Of a stretch of 64,000 nt of DNA, positions 42,247 through 50,925 are shown piece after piece; the stretch's first letter is position 1, and the number at the start of each line of letters is the position of its first letter. The notes beneath the pieces were generated by a model. The model saw only the letters and a list, made by a program, of their open reading frames with translations. It was not told the origin of the DNA and made no database searches. The position numbers were made by a program, and so were the translations under genes. Source of the DNA: Gastranaerophilus sp944325835 (GTDB lineage Bacteria; Cyanobacteriota; Vampirovibrionia; Gastranaerophilales; Gastranaerophilaceae); NCBI GenBank assembly GCA_963931575.1, contig OZ007029.1, positions 1,054,001 to 1,118,000 on the forward strand. The letters run 5' to 3'.

Positions 42247-42796
42247 AATTTTATTACACGCGTGCTGCGCAATATGTTCCGCGCACCCTATAGAAAGACT
42301 AAAAAATTCGGGTTATGAGGTTGTAGTATACTTCTATAACCCGAATATTTTTCCAAGCGAAGAATACGAACGCCGGCTTGAGGCAGAAAGAACACTCTGC
42401 CGTCATTTCGGGGTAGAGTTGATTGAAGAAGAATATAGACCTGAGGAATTTTTTGAATACGTACGCGGTTTTGAAACCTGCCCTGAGAAGGGCGCGCGCT
42501 GCGACCTGTGTTTCCGCCTGCGTCTGGAAAGAAGTGCACAGAAAGCGCGCGCCCTTGGAATAGATACATTTACCACCTCAATCGTAATCAGTCCGCACAA
42601 AAACTTTGCGACCCTGACAAAGATTGGAGAAGAAATCGCTAAACAAGAGGGGTTAAAATATTTAGCAATAGATTTCAAAAAGAAAGACGGATTTTTGAAA
42701 ACGAACAGAATATCCCGTGAACTTGGCCTATACCGCCAGAACTACTGCGGTTGCAGGTTTAGTTTGCAACCCTTTCAGAAGCCTGAACTTTATTAA
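42227..42796 (+). CDS. queH: epoxyqueuosine reductase QueH
   Basis: A 189-residue iron-sulfur enzyme (formerly DUF208) for the last step of queuosine tRNA modification, a replacement for QueG. Cluster cysteines are visible: ILLHACCAICSAHP at the start, GARCDLCFRLRL in the middle and QNYCGCRFSL near the end. Also YFYNPNIFPSEEYERR and TTSIVISPHKNF, both conserved in the family. The start lies within the end of the VKOR gene (translational coupling). The 3' end overlaps the convergent XRE gene by 38 bases. Confidence 0.93.
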   Translation: MEQNVNKILLHACCAICSAHPIERLKNSGYEVVVYFYNPNIFPSEEYERRLEAERTLCRHFGVELIEEEYRPEEFFEYVRGFETCPEKGARCDLCFRLRLERSAQKARALGIDTFTTSIVISPHKNFATLTKIGEEIAKQEGLKYLAIDFKKKDGFLKTNRISRELGLYRQNYCGCRFSLQPFQKPELY

Positions 42797-43118
42797 TTAT
42801 ATTATTTGTAGTCATTAACACTTCAAGATAACAGCCCAGTTCCGTATCATTTTCTGCAGAATTTAATATCTGCAAAGCTTTTATATAAAGAGGATTTTCA
42901 GAATTTAATTTTTGGAACTCAAGTCCGGTAGAATCAAGCGGCAAATCCAATGCTGCTAAAAGACGATTCAGGGTACTGAAAGTTGGGAAAAATTTACCGT
43001 TTTCTATACGTGAAAGATGTTTCTCGTCAATATCTGCCATTTCGGCAACTTGCTGCTGGGTTAACCCTTTAGCTTTCCGTGCTAATCTCAACTTTTCACC
43101 AAAAATCTTGTTATTCAT
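42759..43118 (-). CDS. XRE-family transcriptional regulator
   Basis: A 119-residue protein with an N-terminal XRE helix-turn-helix (residues 6-60: FGEKLRLARKAKGLTQQQVAEMADIDEKHLSRIENGKFFPTFSTLNRLLAAL). The C-terminal half is helical with no cofactor motif. It is divergent from a prepilin gene; the shared region contains three ATCACC/GGTGAT sites, one covering its own ribosome site and one next to its -35 (TTGACG), so autoregulation and control of the prepilin gene are plausible. Confidence 0.85.
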   Translation of the reverse strand: MNNKIFGEKLRLARKAKGLTQQQVAEMADIDEKHLSRIENGKFFPTFSTLNRLLAALDLPLDSTGLEFQKLNSENPLYIKALQILNSAENDTELGCYLEVLMTTNNIINKVQASERVAN

Positions 43119-43175
43119 ATCACCCTCTTTTTAATCATATTTATCTATTTTACAGGCTTTTTAAACGTCAAACAC

Positions 43176-43225
43176 ATCACCTTAACTCATTATAACTTGA
43201 CATATTTATCACCATACTTTATACT
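43176..43225 (+). promoter_or_regulatory. prepilin-gene promoter with ATCACC operator sites
   Basis: TTGACA (43197-43202), 17 bases and TATACT (43220-43225) form a near-consensus promoter. ATCACC lies upstream (43176-43181) and inside the spacer (43208-43213), with a third copy at 43119-43124 over the ribosome site of the divergent XRE gene. The arrangement is the same as before the U32 gene at 0.9 kb. Confidence 0.7.
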
Positions 43226-43249
43226 GAGTATAGAAAGGATTTTTAAAGT

Positions 43250-44332
43250 ATGAATGAAAAAAGTTTAACACTCACAACAACGGGTACAAGCCAATGCAAA
43301 GCATTTACGATGGCAGACCGGCTGAGCCGGATCCATAATGGGCTGGTCGGCTTACGGTCAGCGTTTACAATGGCTGAGATTTTGCTTTCCCTCACTATAA
43401 TCGGTGTAGTTGCAGCAATAACGCTCCCGAGTTTGACGGGCAACATCAACGAGCGGACGTGGAATACGCAAAGAAAAGCTCTTTATGCAAGATTTTCACA
43501 GGCTATTGCCCTCATGCCGTCACTTAACGGTTATGGAACTTTGACAGAAGATGCGAGCGGAAGTGTGACGGAGGATACTGCTGCCGAGACTTTTATCACA
43601 GCAGGGTTAAGTAAAGTATTAAAAATTAACAACATTTGCGACAATGACCACCTTGAAGACTGCGGAATTGTTACGTCGCTTACCAATCTTAAGGGGTCTA
43701 AGATGGAAACTCCTAAAACTCTTGGTGAGTTAAATATTTCTATGACAGATATGGACTTTGTCGGCGGACATAGTATATATGGTTCTTACCGTTATACCTA
43801 CAGCCAGATTGATACCAAAGCCGCAGCGTTTGAAACTGCTAACGGCGAAAGTATTTTGACTTACTACTCACCAACCTGTATCTCCAAAATTACAGCATCA
43901 CAATCAGTCAAAGTTCAAACTGCGACCTGCGCAAATTTTGTATATGACTTAAACGGTAATAAGGGGCCAAATACTATTGGTAAAGATATGGGAGTAATAA
44001 CAGTATTATATCCGAGTGATAGTATAGTTGTTGCCCCTTATCCTCACATGCAAAATGCTAAAGAAGGTGTAACGCAACAAGAAGCCCTGAAAGCTTGTCC
44101 TGAACAGGATCCGGAATATAGAATTCCTAATCTGGAAGAACTGGCATCAATTTTTGTTAACAGTAATTTGTTTGGCATAAGTTCTGACGGCGGACATTCT
44201 AATATTTATCTGTGGTCGTCAACACTATATCCGGATGATCCATCAAAGGCATATCGCCTTAACAAAACCGGTTCAATTGGTGCAGAAAACAGATCTATGA
44301 CAAGTACTTCTGTCCGTTGCGTTAAGCGGTAA
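43250..44332 (+). CDS. type IV prepilin-like protein with DUF1566 (Lcl-like) C-terminus
   Basis: A 360-residue exported protein. The class III leader and helix are SAFTMAEILLSLTIIGVVAAITLPSL (residues 37-62): prepilin peptidase would cut after Ala and methylate, leaving Glu at the +5 region. The leader is unusually long because an AFTMAD segment with a polar linker precedes it (residues 17-36), as if the cleavage site had been duplicated. The C-terminal 90 residues (YRIPNLEELASIFVN, then YLWSSTLYP and TSVRCVKR) match DUF1566. It has four or more cysteines in the middle, consistent with the nearby VKOR oxidant. AGAAAGGA precedes the ATG. Confidence 0.85.
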   Translation: MNEKSLTLTTTGTSQCKAFTMADRLSRIHNGLVGLRSAFTMAEILLSLTIIGVVAAITLPSLTGNINERTWNTQRKALYARFSQAIALMPSLNGYGTLTEDASGSVTEDTAAETFITAGLSKVLKINNICDNDHLEDCGIVTSLTNLKGSKMETPKTLGELNISMTDMDFVGGHSIYGSYRYTYSQIDTKAAAFETANGESILTYYSPTCISKITASQSVKVQTATCANFVYDLNGNKGPNTIGKDMGVITVLYPSDSIVVAPYPHMQNAKEGVTQQEALKACPEQDPEYRIPNLEELASIFVNSNLFGISSDGGHSNIYLWSSTLYPDDPSKAYRLNKTGSIGAENRSMTSTSVRCVKR

Positions 44333-44436
44333 TACAAACTATATTTTCAAATCAGGTTTATATGTAAATATAGACCAGATCCAGAATTCTATCCTTTCTC
44401 GGGGGCTTTTCTTATCGCGAGTCTTTCCCGGAGAAA

Positions 44437-44470
44437 AAATAGTCATCCTTCCTTGGGTGGCTATTTCCTT
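44437..44470 (+). terminator. terminator after the prepilin gene
   Basis: AAATAG...CC and GG...CTATTT pair (with two wobble pairs) around TTCCTT, followed by a T-rich stretch. Confidence 0.55.
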
Positions 44471-44525
44471 TTTATGATATTTATTGTAGAATATTGTAGA
44501 AGAGTTATTAGGGGGATTGTGTATA

Positions 44526-47108
44526 ATGAAGAAATTTTTATTGATTACTGCTACTTTTATTTTGACATCCTGTGCGGCGCTTTGCGCGGATTTTTCGGTC
44601 TTTAAGCTAGACAACGGGCAAAACGTTATTATTCAGGAGGTTAAAAATAATCCGATTGTAACAATTGACACCTGGATTAAAACGGGTTCAATAAACGAAA
44701 ACGACCAGAATAACGGCGTTTCGCACTTTTTAGAACACCTTTTCTTCAAAGGAACAGCTAAGCACCCGACTGGCGAATTCGACAAAATTCTTGAAAGCAA
44801 AGGCGCGATTACAAACGCTTCGACAAGTAAAGACTTTACCCATTATTACATAACAATCCCTTCAAAATTCTTTGATTTAGCACTGGAAATGCACGCGGAT
44901 ATGCTTCTTAACCCGCTTATTCCGGGTAAGGAACTCAAAAAAGAACGCAAAGTCGTATTAGAAGAGATTTCAAAAGACGAACATCTTCCAAACACGATTT
45001 GCTACGAAAACCTTGTTAAAATGCTGTACTCAAAGCATCCGTATAAAAGAAAAGTTATTGGCGAGCGCGAAATTATCGAAAACATTTCCCGCGATGAAAT
45101 TATGAATTATTACAATGAATTCTATTCACCAGCGAACATGGTAACGATTGTGGTTGGTGATGTTAATACGCAGGACGCTCTGAACAAAATAAAAACAGCG
45201 TTCAGCGGTAAAAATACACCTGCCCCGAACTACAAATACCCGAAAGAAGGCGCTCTGAAAGAGCAGGCGAAAAAAATAAAATTTGAAGATGTTCAATCCG
45301 GCTATCTTTTAATCGGATACCGCGGAACGCCTATCAATGCTAAGGATTCTTACGCTCTGGATGTTCTTGCAACAATCCTCGGGGACGGACGTTCATCCGT
45401 TTTCTACCGGAAAATAAAAGATGAAAAACAGCTTGCTTTCGGGATTTCTGCATTCAACTCCGGCTTCAAAGACGATGGTATTTTCTACATCAGCGCGGAT
45501 TTCATCCCTGAAAAATATCAGGCGCTCGAAAATGAAATCTTCAAAGTTGTCAAAGAAATTCAACGCAACGGCGTGACAGAAGAACAATTACAGCTTGCTA
45601 AAAATGTAATTGAGCGCGACACATTCTACAGCCGTGAATCGGTTTCCAATATCGCCAATCAGCTTGGCTACACCTTCGTCACCTCCGGCGACACCGCTTA
45701 TTATGACAATTATCTGAATAACATCTCAAAAGTTACCGCGCAGGAAGTCAAAGACGCTGCTAATAAATATTTACAGCAAAACAAATCCGCGGTTTCTGTA
45801 GTTCTGCCTGAAAAAACAGAAAATTGTGAAAGAAAGATTTCCAACGTAATTCCCGCAACCGCAACAACAAAACTTATATCAGAAATTAACGATACACAAA
45901 AGTACCTTCTGCCAAACTACTCAACGGTTCTACTCACACCAAACACGGTCAATGATATCATTGGTATAAATATAACCGTAAAAGGCGGGCTTCTGACAGA
46001 AGGGAAAAGAGGTGTGGCGAAACTAACCTCAGCCACAATGCAAAAAGGCACAAAAAAATACACAGCTCAGGAACTTGCACAAACACTTGAAAGTCACGGG
46101 ATAAATATAAGTTCAGCAGTAGGGCGTGATGCGTTTACAATCGACATCTTGACGACTAAAAACGAATACCCGCTGACACTGGAGCTTTTACACGAAATCG
46201 TCAACAACGCAAAATTTGATGAATTTGAAATCGAAAAAAGCAGAAACAATATGCTTCAAAGCATTAAGCAATCCGAAGATCAGCCACTTGCTATTGCAAT
46301 CGAAACCTTCAAATCAAAAATTTACGGGAATTCTACCTACAACAGTTCCATTTATTCCCTGAAAAGCGCGCTGCCTTCAATCACACAACAGGACATTTTC
46401 AACTACTATGACAACCTTTTCAACCCTGAAAACATAGTAATTTCTATAAACGGAAATGTTGATAAGGAACTTACGCTTGAAAAATTCGCCCAAATGTTCA
46501 AATTGCGTAATGTCCAGCCGTTTGCATACAATGAATATACAATTCCGACGGTTCAAAATAGCGAAACGATTTCCAAGAAGGTGCCAAAAACCAGCACAGC
46601 TTGGATTATTTTGGGCTGGCAGACTTCCGGTCTGCAAAACCTGAAAGAAGTTGCGACCCTGCAGGTTATCAACTCAATCCTCGGAACCGGTATGGATTCG
46701 CGCCTGTTTAAAAACCTCAGAGGTGAAGACGGACTTGCTTATCAAATCGGTTCAGGCTACTCCCCGAACGTTCTAAAAGGTCATTTCCTTACCTACATCG
46801 GCACAAATCCTGAAAACATCCAGACCGCAACCGACAAAATGCTTGCAGAAATTAATCGTATAAAAACAGAATTTGTCAGCCAAACCGAACTTCAGGAAGC
46901 CAAAGACAAAATTCTAGGCCAATACATCCTATCGCAGGAAACAAACCTTGAAAAAGCAACGACTTTAGGCTGGTATGAAGCAACAGACAGAGGTTTCAAC
47001 TTCAAATCAGAATACGAAAAACTCATTAATTCAGTAACCGAATCCGACATCATAGATGTTGCAAACAGAATTTTTAATAACTGTTACATAAAAGTCACAG
47101 TTGATTAA
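44526..47108 (+). CDS. M16-family zinc metalloprotease, two-module, exported
   Basis: The start is placed at the ATG at 44526 with AGGGGG nine bases before it. The 860-residue protein has a signal sequence (KKFLLITATFILTSCAALCADF); the LTSC could be a lipobox (Cys16), or signal peptidase I may cut after ALCA. Module 1 holds the zinc site HFLEH (67-71) and the distal Glu in VVLEEISKDEH (about 146), the standard HxxEH-x76-E of pitrilysin/PqqL-like proteases. Module 2 (from about 460) lacks HxxEH, as usual for the non-catalytic partner, which here is fused. It likely degrades peptides in the periplasm. Confidence 0.93.
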   Translation: MKKFLLITATFILTSCAALCADFSVFKLDNGQNVIIQEVKNNPIVTIDTWIKTGSINENDQNNGVSHFLEHLFFKGTAKHPTGEFDKILESKGAITNASTSKDFTHYYITIPSKFFDLALEMHADMLLNPLIPGKELKKERKVVLEEISKDEHLPNTICYENLVKMLYSKHPYKRKVIGEREIIENISRDEIMNYYNEFYSPANMVTIVVGDVNTQDALNKIKTAFSGKNTPAPNYKYPKEGALKEQAKKIKFEDVQSGYLLIGYRGTPINAKDSYALDVLATILGDGRSSVFYRKIKDEKQLAFGISAFNSGFKDDGIFYISADFIPEKYQALENEIFKVVKEIQRNGVTEEQLQLAKNVIERDTFYSRESVSNIANQLGYTFVTSGDTAYYDNYLNNISKVTAQEVKDAANKYLQQNKSAVSVVLPEKTENCERKISNVIPATATTKLISEINDTQKYLLPNYSTVLLTPNTVNDIIGINITVKGGLLTEGKRGVAKLTSATMQKGTKKYTAQELAQTLESHGINISSAVGRDAFTIDILTTKNEYPLTLELLHEIVNNAKFDEFEIEKSRNNMLQSIKQSEDQPLAIAIETFKSKIYGNSTYNSSIYSLKSALPSITQQDIFNYYDNLFNPENIVISINGNVDKELTLEKFAQMFKLRNVQPFAYNEYTIPTVQNSETISKKVPKTSTAWIILGWQTSGLQNLKEVATLQVINSILGTGMDSRLFKNLRGEDGLAYQIGSGYSPNVLKGHFLTYIGTNPENIQTATDKMLAEINRIKTEFVSQTELQEAKDKILGQYILSQETNLEKATTLGWYEATDRGFNFKSEYEKLINSVTESDIIDVANRIFNNCYIKVTVD

Positions 47109-47140
47109 ACCGGCAGATGCAAAACTTTTCCGGGTAGTAA

Positions 47141-47190
47141 AAAAAAAGCCCGTCGTATTTATACCCCTTCGGTGGACGGGCCGGGTTTTT
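47141..47190 (+). terminator. terminator after the M16 protease
   Basis: GCCCGTC (47148-47154) and GACGGGC (47175-47181) pair; an A-run lies before and a T-run after the stem. Confidence 0.8.
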
Positions 47191-47319
47191 CCAGGTTAAA
47201 GTCTAAATATCTTTTTTATAATGCGGAGTAAAATTATTCTTTTACTCCGTATTTTTATAGCATATTAGTCGTGCTATATGCCTGTATCTTTAACTTAACT
47301 ATAACACTAAAATAAAAAT

Positions 47320-47529
47320 ATGACAAATAGCACGATAAGATTAGTACAAGCAAACATAAAAAAATATCGTCATGAGAGAGGCTATAGTCAGGAAGAATTA
47401 AGCGAAATCGCAGGGATTTCGCGGGATTATCTTTCTGAAATTGAGCGCACGAAAAAAATTCCGAGTCTTAAAAGATTGTTACAAATTGCAGAAGCCTTAG
47501 AAGTTCCTGCATTCAAATTTTTCTTATAA
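47320..47529 (+). CDS. XRE-family DNA-binding protein, single domain
   Basis: A 69-residue protein that is a lone XRE helix-turn-helix: VQANIKKYRHERGYSQEELSEIAGISRDYLSEIERTKKIPSLKRLLQIAEALEVPAFKFFL. No extra domain. The ATG has no clear ribosome site and lies close to AT-rich promoter-like sequence, so it may be leaderless. Convergent with, and 5 bases from, the DUF2229 gene. A regulator with unknown targets. Confidence 0.85.
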   Translation: MTNSTIRLVQANIKKYRHERGYSQEELSEIAGISRDYLSEIERTKKIPSLKRLLQIAEALEVPAFKFFL

Positions 47530-47534
47530 ATATG

Positions 47535-48608
47535 CTATTTTGTTTCAATATATTCCGCATTGATAGAGTGAGGGATTTCACCGTCTTGCAGTTGAATATT
47601 ATTGATAATTTTAGCGCGTTTTTTGCGGAAAAGCATATCGACAAAAGCTTCCAGACGCGTGATAAATCCGGCTTCGCCTGTTTGTTCATCAATCGTCAGG
47701 TTTAAAAGCGGTTTATTGAAAGATTTTGCTTTACGCGTAATCTTTTCAATCATAAGCGAATCCGGTCCGCAGCCAAACGCTGTTACAGTAATCAGCCCGT
47801 CAACTTTATTATCTTTAAGATAATGTCCTGCCGCACCCGTCATTTCGTATTCATTTGCCCAGTAAAGCTGCTGACCGAGGGTTTTCAAGCCTTCTGTCAT
47901 TTGCTCTTTGGATAATTGAAGGGCTGAAAGAACTTTTACATCCATTTTATCAAGCTTATCAAAAATCTTCATAGAGGTTCTTTCATCGTAAATATTATAC
48001 CCGTGTGAAATCAATGCGACAGTAATAGGCTGGCCCTTTTCCTCGGAATCAATTATAATTTTGCCCTGTTTTGCATAATTAAGCGCTTTTGGATAGCTCA
48101 GACCGGATTTACACATAACCATAAAGTTATTATAAATTTTCCAGCCTTCTTTAGACGCCTGTTTGATAACTTTTTCATCAGTAATACCGAACGGCTCGAC
48201 ACATTCTTTAAGGAACGAATAAAAGCCGCGATTTTTTTCGGATTTATCAAGAGTAGCCTCAATCATAGTAAAATCTTTTTTAATAACATTTCTAATCAAA
48301 TCCGGCAGTCCTCTGATTTTAGAGCAGTTATAAATTTTATGTCCTATAGACTGCAAAGACGGTACCAAAATTTTATCCACGCCCTTGTCGAGGAGATTAA
48401 TAACATGCCCTACATAAACCTTAATAGGCAGGCATGTTTCAGTAACAACAAGGCTTGCGCCGTCAGAAAGTGTTTGCTTCGTCGTAATATCCGAAAGTAC
48501 GATTTCAATACCAAGAGCCTTGAAAAAGCCGTAATAAAACGGGTAATTGTGGTAATATGACATAGCCCTCGGAATACCGATTTTCATAGAAGTGTTTGTT
48601 TTTTGCAT
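47535..48608 (-). CDS. DUF2229 (acyl-CoA dehydratase-activase-related) protein
   Basis: A 357-residue protein. It begins MKIGIPRAMSYYHNYPFYYGFFKALGIEIVLSDITTKQTLSDG, then VVTETCLPIKVYVGHVINLLDKG and a later VTAFGCGPDSLMIEKITRK, and LTIDEQTGEAGFITRLEAF. This matches the COG3580/DUF2229 family found with ATP-dependent CoA-dehydratase activators, and common in anaerobes; the conserved cysteines (TETC, CGPD) may hold an iron-sulfur cluster. No activase or dehydratase is adjacent, so the role here is unknown. CAGGAG precedes the ATG. Confidence 0.85.
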   Translation of the reverse strand: MQKTNTSMKIGIPRAMSYYHNYPFYYGFFKALGIEIVLSDITTKQTLSDGASLVVTETCLPIKVYVGHVINLLDKGVDKILVPSLQSIGHKIYNCSKIRGLPDLIRNVIKKDFTMIEATLDKSEKNRGFYSFLKECVEPFGITDEKVIKQASKEGWKIYNNFMVMCKSGLSYPKALNYAKQGKIIIDSEEKGQPITVALISHGYNIYDERTSMKIFDKLDKMDVKVLSALQLSKEQMTEGLKTLGQQLYWANEYEMTGAAGHYLKDNKVDGLITVTAFGCGPDSLMIEKITRKAKSFNKPLLNLTIDEQTGEAGFITRLEAFVDMLFRKKRAKIINNIQLQDGEIPHSINAEYIETK

Positions 48609-48702
48609 AATTTTCTCCTGCTACTATTATAGTTTAAAAACAGAAAAATTTGCGAAATTTTAACATTTTTTGTTATAATAGTTAATATTCAAAGGAGAAA
48701 AT

Positions 48703-49428
48703 ATGCCGCATTTCTTTATAAATTCAACATCAGTGAAGGATAACTGCATTGAGTTCAGCGAGGATTACAAACACCTTGTAAAGGCTTTAAGGCTGCGTGT
48801 CGGGGAAAAACTTTTGCTGATGGATGAAAACGGTATTCAATACGAAACGAGGGTAAGCGAAATAAAACCGGAGTCAATCCTCGCGACTGTGGAAAAGAGT
48901 TATCCGTCAAAACGCGAGCTGGAATTTGAACTTCATCTGGCACAAAGTCCCCTGAGAAGCGATGCGCAAAATTTAATCGTTGAAAAAGCGACAGAACTGG
49001 GAATTCACACGCTTCATCCCGTTTATACCGACAACTGCGCACTATCAAAAGACGTTATAGCAAAAAAAATAGAAAAATGGCAAAAGATTATGGTAGAATC
49101 CTCAAAGCAGTGCGAAAGGGCAAAAATTCCGGCCTGCGCACCCATGACAACGCTGGAAAAAGTAATTGAAGGCGATTTCGACAGAATTATTGCCTTTTGC
49201 GAGCGCCATACAGAATTCCCTCTAAAGGATTATCTGAGAGAAAATCCTCTAAGAAAAGGGGAAAAAATTCTTGTTATAATCGGGCCGGAGGGCGGTTTCA
49301 GCGACAGAGAATTTGAATTTTTTACGGCAAAAGGTATTGTTAAAGCGTCGCTCGGAGAACTTATTCTGCGAGCGGAAACAGCTGTTATCGTTGGATTAGG
49401 AAATATTATTTATGAAACTTCAAATTGA
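48703..49428 (+). CDS. rsmE: 16S rRNA m3U1498 methyltransferase RsmE
   Basis: A 241-residue SPOUT-class methyltransferase that modifies U1498 of 16S rRNA. The N-terminal PUA-like domain (HLVKALRLRVGEKLLLMDENG) is followed by the knotted catalytic domain with ATELGIHTLHPVYTD, ESSKQCERAKIP and the SAM-binding VIIGPEGGFSDREFEFF, then SLGELILRAETAVIVGL. The motif set is complete. AAAGGAG lies seven bases before the ATG. It overlaps cca by 17 bases. Confidence 0.95.
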   Translation: MPHFFINSTSVKDNCIEFSEDYKHLVKALRLRVGEKLLLMDENGIQYETRVSEIKPESILATVEKSYPSKRELEFELHLAQSPLRSDAQNLIVEKATELGIHTLHPVYTDNCALSKDVIAKKIEKWQKIMVESSKQCERAKIPACAPMTTLEKVIEGDFDRIIAFCERHTEFPLKDYLRENPLRKGEKILVIIGPEGGFSDREFEFFTAKGIVKASLGELILRAETAVIVGLGNIIYETSN

Positions 49429-50800
49429 AAATGACGAAATATTAAATGCAATAAGAGAAAATTTTGACGAAGAAATTTATCTTGTCGGCGGTGCCGTTCG
49501 GGATTTTTTAACGGGGAAAAGCAGTTTTGACAGAGATTTACTTGTGCTAAAGTGCAATGTAAAAGAGTTTTCCAAACGCCTCGCAGAATTTTTTAACGCT
49601 ACATTTATTGAACTTGATTCTGAAAACGAAATCTACAGGCTTGTGCTGAAGGATAAAACAAATTTTCTTGATATAACAAGGCCCTACGACGGCTCTGTCG
49701 AAAACGATCTTAAACGCCGCGATCTTACAATAAATTCACTGGCGGTTAACCTTAAAACTTTTGAGCTGCTGGATGTGACCGGCGGATATGAGGATTTAAA
49801 AAACGGGATTTTACGCTGCTATAGGGAAACTTCAATATTGGAAGACCCGCTTAGAATTTTACGCTTTTTCAGATTTCAGGCCCTCTACGGGTTCAAAATA
49901 GAAGAAAACACTCTAAAAATGGCCTCTAAATATGCGCACCTGCTTGATAAACCCGCAGTAGAGAGGAAAAACTACGAAATTTTAAAATTATTCTCCGGAG
50001 AATACGCACACGAGGCACTTCTGTCAATGGATGATGCGGGAATTTTAGAAATACTTTTCCCGTTTGTAAAGGATTACAAAAAAGTTCCGCCAAACACTCA
50101 TCACCATTTAGATTTATGTCACCATATAGTGGAAACCGTAAAACAAATTCAAGAAGCCTACAAAACGTCACCGAATAGTGTCAAAAATCATCTTGAAAAA
50201 TGCGATTTTAGCGCACACAGCCGTCTTGCACACCTCAAATTTGCCGGATTTCTTCACGACATAGGCAAATTTTCCACCTGGACAATAGATGAAACAGGAC
50301 GCCACCGCTTTATAAAACACGATGACGTCGGAGCAAAACTGGCAAAAGAGTTCCTTACGCAAGCCAAATTTTCAAAGAAACAAATCACATACCTGTGTAA
50401 TATGATTAAATACCATATTTACCCGTCAAGCCTTGTCACGGCACCCGATGTGAACGAAAAAGCTATGATGCGCTTTGTTAGAAAAATGGGAGAAGATGCG
50501 ATTGATATAATAACTCTTGCAAAAGCTGACAGGCTTTCTGCACGCGGTCAGGCAATTACGGACGAAATGATCAAAACAAACCTTGCAAATCTCGATAAAC
50601 TCCAAAACTTTTACATTGAAAAAAGAGATGCCGTTGAAGTACCCAAACTACTTAACGGAAACGAAATCATGCAGGTATTGAAAATTAAAGCCGGACCGCA
50701 GCTGGGCGAAATAATAGATAAACTCTACGAAGCACAGCTTAACGGTGAAATTACAACCAAAGACGAGGCGCTTGCATTTGTAAAGAAATTCAAAGTATGA
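49412..50800 (+). CDS. cca: CCA tRNA nucleotidyltransferase / poly(A) polymerase family with HD domain
   Basis: A 462-residue enzyme. The nucleotidyltransferase core has VGGAVRDFLTGKSSFDRDLLV (GG motif and DxD catalytic carboxylates, here DRD), KRRDLTINSLAVN, and LRILRFFRFQALYGFKI; the C-terminal part has an HD-type region (HHHLDLCHHIVETV, then FLHDIGKFSTW). It adds or repairs the CCA end of tRNAs, which fits this genome since tRNA-Ile does not encode CCA. It starts within the end of rsmE. Confidence 0.9.
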   Translation: MKLQIENDEILNAIRENFDEEIYLVGGAVRDFLTGKSSFDRDLLVLKCNVKEFSKRLAEFFNATFIELDSENEIYRLVLKDKTNFLDITRPYDGSVENDLKRRDLTINSLAVNLKTFELLDVTGGYEDLKNGILRCYRETSILEDPLRILRFFRFQALYGFKIEENTLKMASKYAHLLDKPAVERKNYEILKLFSGEYAHEALLSMDDAGILEILFPFVKDYKKVPPNTHHHLDLCHHIVETVKQIQEAYKTSPNSVKNHLEKCDFSAHSRLAHLKFAGFLHDIGKFSTWTIDETGRHRFIKHDDVGAKLAKEFLTQAKFSKKQITYLCNMIKYHIYPSSLVTAPDVNEKAMMRFVRKMGEDAIDIITLAKADRLSARGQAITDEMIKTNLANLDKLQNFYIEKRDAVEVPKLLNGNEIMQVLKIKAGPQLGEIIDKLYEAQLNGEITTKDEALAFVKKFKV

Positions 50801-50925
50801 TTTCAGGATAAACTTCCATATTATTTTTGTCTTTTGTAAAATAATTGTAACAATTGTTCCCAAAAGCGCAAAAAATTTCTTTACAGGCTTTATAGGAACA
50901 AGACATTATAAATCGGAGGTTTCAC

